64,000 bases of DNA from Pseudomonas sp. JM0905a (lineage in GTDB: Bacteria > Pseudomonadota > Gammaproteobacteria > Pseudomonadales > Pseudomonadaceae), in contig NZ_JACXBU010000011.1 of assembly GCF_014700075.1 (NCBI RefSeq), positions 1 through 64,000 of the forward strand, given 5' to 3'. Of this stretch, positions 62,201-64,000 are shown in pieces. The translations under genes were made by a program, and so were the position numbers. Every line of letters starts with the position of its first letter. Position 1 is the stretch's first letter. The notes under the pieces were generated by a model. It had not been told where the DNA came from. It was given only the letters and a program-made list of their open reading frames with translations, and did not search any database.

Positions 62201-63061
62201 TCAGTCGCGCACGTTGGCCATGATGAGGGAGAGCTCGCTACCGGACGCGCGCTTGACCCACTCCGCGGGCGGAGAACCGACCAGACTGGTGAACACCCTG
62301 GAGAACGATGCCTGGGAGCTGTAACCGACCGCCGAAGCGATCACTTTGATCGGCACGCCTTCACGCAGCAGGTCCTGGGCGACCTTCATGCGCCATTGAG
62401 TGACGTAGCCCATCGGGGAGGTGCCCATGATTTGGGTGAAATGAGCCGAGAACCTGGACCTGGACATGTTCGCCAGGCGCGCCAGCTCCTCGACGCACCA
62501 GGGGGCCTCAGGCTCCTCGTGGATCCGGCTGAGCACCGTGGCCAAGCGTCCGTCCTGCAAGGCGAACAGCAAACCGCTGGAAATCCGCCCTTCCTCCACC
62601 GCCCGCCTGACCAGCAGCACGAACAGGTACTCGAACAGCAGGTTCAAGGCTTTCGAGCGGCCTGGGGCGTGTCCCTGGAATTCGGCCACCAGCGAGGCCA
62701 TCACCGGCGCCAGGGGCTCCAGCGTATCGAGCGGAAACACCAGGGTTTCCTGTAGCCCGAGATGGAACGGCCCGGGGGAGTTCCGGCCGAACAGGAAGGA
62801 GGCGCAAATGAGCTCCGCGGGCCGCTCCGAGCTCGACCGCAACTGGTATCGGCAACTGCTTGGACAGAACAGCACCGCGGGCTCGCTGATCGAGATCTTC
62901 GGCACCCCGGGCTGGACCATATCGATGCCACCCCGCTGGATGACGTGGATGAACGCCATGTCTTCGGGCTTGTCCAGCACCAGCGTCCCTGCCACCGGGC
63001 CGGCGAAGAAAAGCCGGCCCTGCAGGTTGGTGCGCTCGAAGAATTCGGAGAGAACATCCAT
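62201..63061 (-). CDS. AraC-family regulator with cupin-like sensor domain
   Basis: The 286-residue protein has an N-terminal cupin-type domain (AFIHVIQRGGIDMVQPGV, LFCPSSCRYQL) and two C-terminal helix-turn-helix motifs (VEELARLANMSRSRFSAHFT and KVIASAVGYSSQASFSRVFT). ATG at 63061 was chosen over an upstream TTG. It is divergent from the isochorismatase-family gene across 150 bases and most likely controls it. The ligand is unknown. Confidence 0.92.
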   Translation of the reverse strand: MDVLSEFFERTNLQGRLFFAGPVAGTLVLDKPEDMAFIHVIQRGGIDMVQPGVPKISISEPAVLFCPSSCRYQLRSSSERPAELICASFLFGRNSPGPFHLGLQETLVFPLDTLEPLAPVMASLVAEFQGHAPGRSKALNLLFEYLFVLLVRRAVEEGRISSGLLFALQDGRLATVLSRIHEEPEAPWCVEELARLANMSRSRFSAHFTQIMGTSPMGYVTQWRMKVAQDLLREGVPIKVIASAVGYSSQASFSRVFTSLVGSPPAEWVKRASGSELSLIMANVRD

Positions 63062-63211
63062 AAAAGGGACAACCCGCAAAAGATTTGGTACGTCCTGGCA
63101 AAAGCCCGATTCGACGCGGAATTAGGATTCAACCGTCGCCGATGGTAACCACGAGCCCTCCAGCCCGCCACGGCGAAAACGAATCGCCTACCGCCGACCG
63201 GAGTCCCTTTC

Positions 63212-63925
63212 ATGAGCCTCGAGACACAATCCATCTACACCGACCCCACTGCCCCTGCCCTGCCCGATCCGGGCATGCAGCTCGACCTGGCCAAGGCTGC
63301 GCTGGTGGTCATCGACCCACAGATCGACTTTCTCAGCCCCGAGGGCGTGAGCTGGGGTGTGTTCGGCAAGAGCATCACCGAGCACGATACCGTCAAGCAC
63401 ATTGGCCAGCTCTTCGCCGCTGCGAAGGAAGCCGGTATCACCGTCGCCGTTTCCCCGCATTACTACTATCCGTGCGACCACGAGTGGCAGTTCGGCGGTC
63501 CGCTGGAGAAGGTCATGCACAGCATCTGCATGTTCGACCGCAAGGGACCGCTGACCCTGGAAGGCTTCGAGCATTCCGGTGCCGACTTCATGCCCGAGTA
63601 CAAGCCGTACATCCTCGACGGCAAGACCATCATCGCCTCCCCGCACAAGGTCTACGGCCCGGAAACCAACGATCTGGCCCTGCAACTGCGCAAGCACGGT
63701 GTATCCCAGATCATCCTGGCCGGCATGGCGGCGAACCTGTGCGTGGAGTCGCATCTGCGGGAACTGCTGGAGCAGGGTTTCGAAGTGGCCGTAGTGCGCG
63801 ACGCGACCGCCGGCCCCACGACGCCGGAAGGTGACGGTTACCTGGCGGCGCTGATCAACTACCGCTACATCGCCAATGCGCTGTGGACCACGGCGGAAAC
63901 CCTGGAACGCCTGAAAGGCAACTGA
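63212..63925 (+). CDS. Isochorismatase-family cysteine hydrolase
   Basis: The 237-residue enzyme has the family catalytic triad: Asp (ALVVIDPQIDF), Lys (SPHKVYGP) and Cys (AANLCVESHLRELL), with the cis-peptide stretch before the Cys. Members hydrolyse amides or vinyl ethers, including nicotinamide and isochorismate. The precise substrate is not clear, but HYYYPCDHEW and FMPEYKPYI loops resemble the group of Pseudomonas cysteine hydrolases of unknown function. It is divergent from an AraC regulator. Confidence 0.9.
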   Translation: MSLETQSIYTDPTAPALPDPGMQLDLAKAALVVIDPQIDFLSPEGVSWGVFGKSITEHDTVKHIGQLFAAAKEAGITVAVSPHYYYPCDHEWQFGGPLEKVMHSICMFDRKGPLTLEGFEHSGADFMPEYKPYILDGKTIIASPHKVYGPETNDLALQLRKHGVSQIILAGMAANLCVESHLRELLEQGFEVAVVRDATAGPTTPEGDGYLAALINYRYIANALWTTAETLERLKGN

Positions 63926-63939
63926 ACGCCAATGCAGCA

Positions 63940-63965
63940 GGACCGCGCCCGCTGCGGCGCGGTCC
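63940..63965 (+). terminator. Hairpin after the isochorismatase-family gene
   Basis: GGACCGCGCC and GGCGCGGTCC form a 10-bp GC-rich stem around CGCTGC, starting 15 bases after the stop and followed by TTCATC. It ends the transcript or separates it from the gene that starts at 63986. Confidence 0.75.
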
Positions 63966-63985
63966 TTCATCGGGAGTCCGTTCAC

Positions 63986-64000
63986 ATGCGCAAGATTTCC
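63986..64000 (+). CDS. Start of an unidentified gene cut by the window edge
   Basis: ATG at 63986 follows GGGAGTCC and opens MRKIS before the window ends. It is on the same strand as the upstream hydrolase and may belong to the same regulon. Nothing more can be said from five codons. Confidence 0.5.

Overview
The window looks like about 64 kb of chromosome from a GC-rich gammaproteobacterium, most likely Pseudomonas in the broad sense. The reasons are an MvaT-type (H-NS-like) silencer, PA2169-type four-helix-bundle and YghU-type GST proteins, an arsR/GAPDH/arsJ arsenate unit, etfBA followed by its terminator, and short palindromic intergenic elements of the kind common in pseudomonads. No rRNA, tRNA, CRISPR array or intact insertion sequence was seen.

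Layout. (a) 0-10.5 kb: the end of a possible transposase, a small MvaT-like protein, a GNAT enzyme, two small unknown proteins, an ArcD-type antiporter, a VIT/CCC1-like membrane protein, a large hybrid histidine kinase with its HD-GYP response regulator, and a Nudix hydrolase. (b) 10.5-19.7 kb: two metal-resistance units back to back, a Cus-type copper/silver RND efflux operon (CusB carries a CusF-like tail) and arsR-GAPDH-arsJ. (c) 20.1-26 kb: a five-gene membrane operon (AI-2E family, outer-membrane efflux protein, HlyD adaptor, DUF2955, two-TM ion channel). (d) 26.6-34.3 kb: a degenerate metallo-beta-lactamase-fold protein, etfBA, and a fatty-acid pair in which the hydratase/dehydrogenase is fused in frame to a truncated MFS transporter, followed by an acyl-CoA dehydrogenase.

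(e) 34.7-47.4 kb is accessory. It has an amidase, an SDR pseudogene, and a same-strand adhesin locus: a REC-LuxR-PAS-histidine-kinase single-chain regulator, a TPR protein, a 1749-residue trimeric autotransporter adhesin, a BamE-like lipoprotein and another lipoprotein. The locus lies between two imperfect 34-bp direct repeats (36231 and 47411). (f) 47-52 kb is a gene-poor patch with small proteins (one belongs to the same family as a protein near 2 kb), a SulP transporter, an orphan ribbon-helix-helix protein with a helically phased direct repeat at its promoter, and a malic-enzyme remnant. (g) 51.4-55.1 kb is a minimal redox module: ApbE flavin transferase divergent from RnfC-RnfD, with no other Rnf subunit nearby. 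(h) 55-64 kb is mostly housekeeping: a TrmH methyltransferase, an FAD oxidoreductase, a secreted mini-catalase, a GST, a Tat-exported amine oxidase, and an AraC regulator divergent from an isochorismatase-family hydrolase.

The most unusual items are the single-chain regulator, in which both canonical phospho-acceptor residues are replaced (Asp to Glu in the receiver, His to Asp in the kinase), the orphan ApbE/RnfCD module, and the dehydrogenase-MFS fusion. All functions are inferred from reading the sequence; no database search was run.
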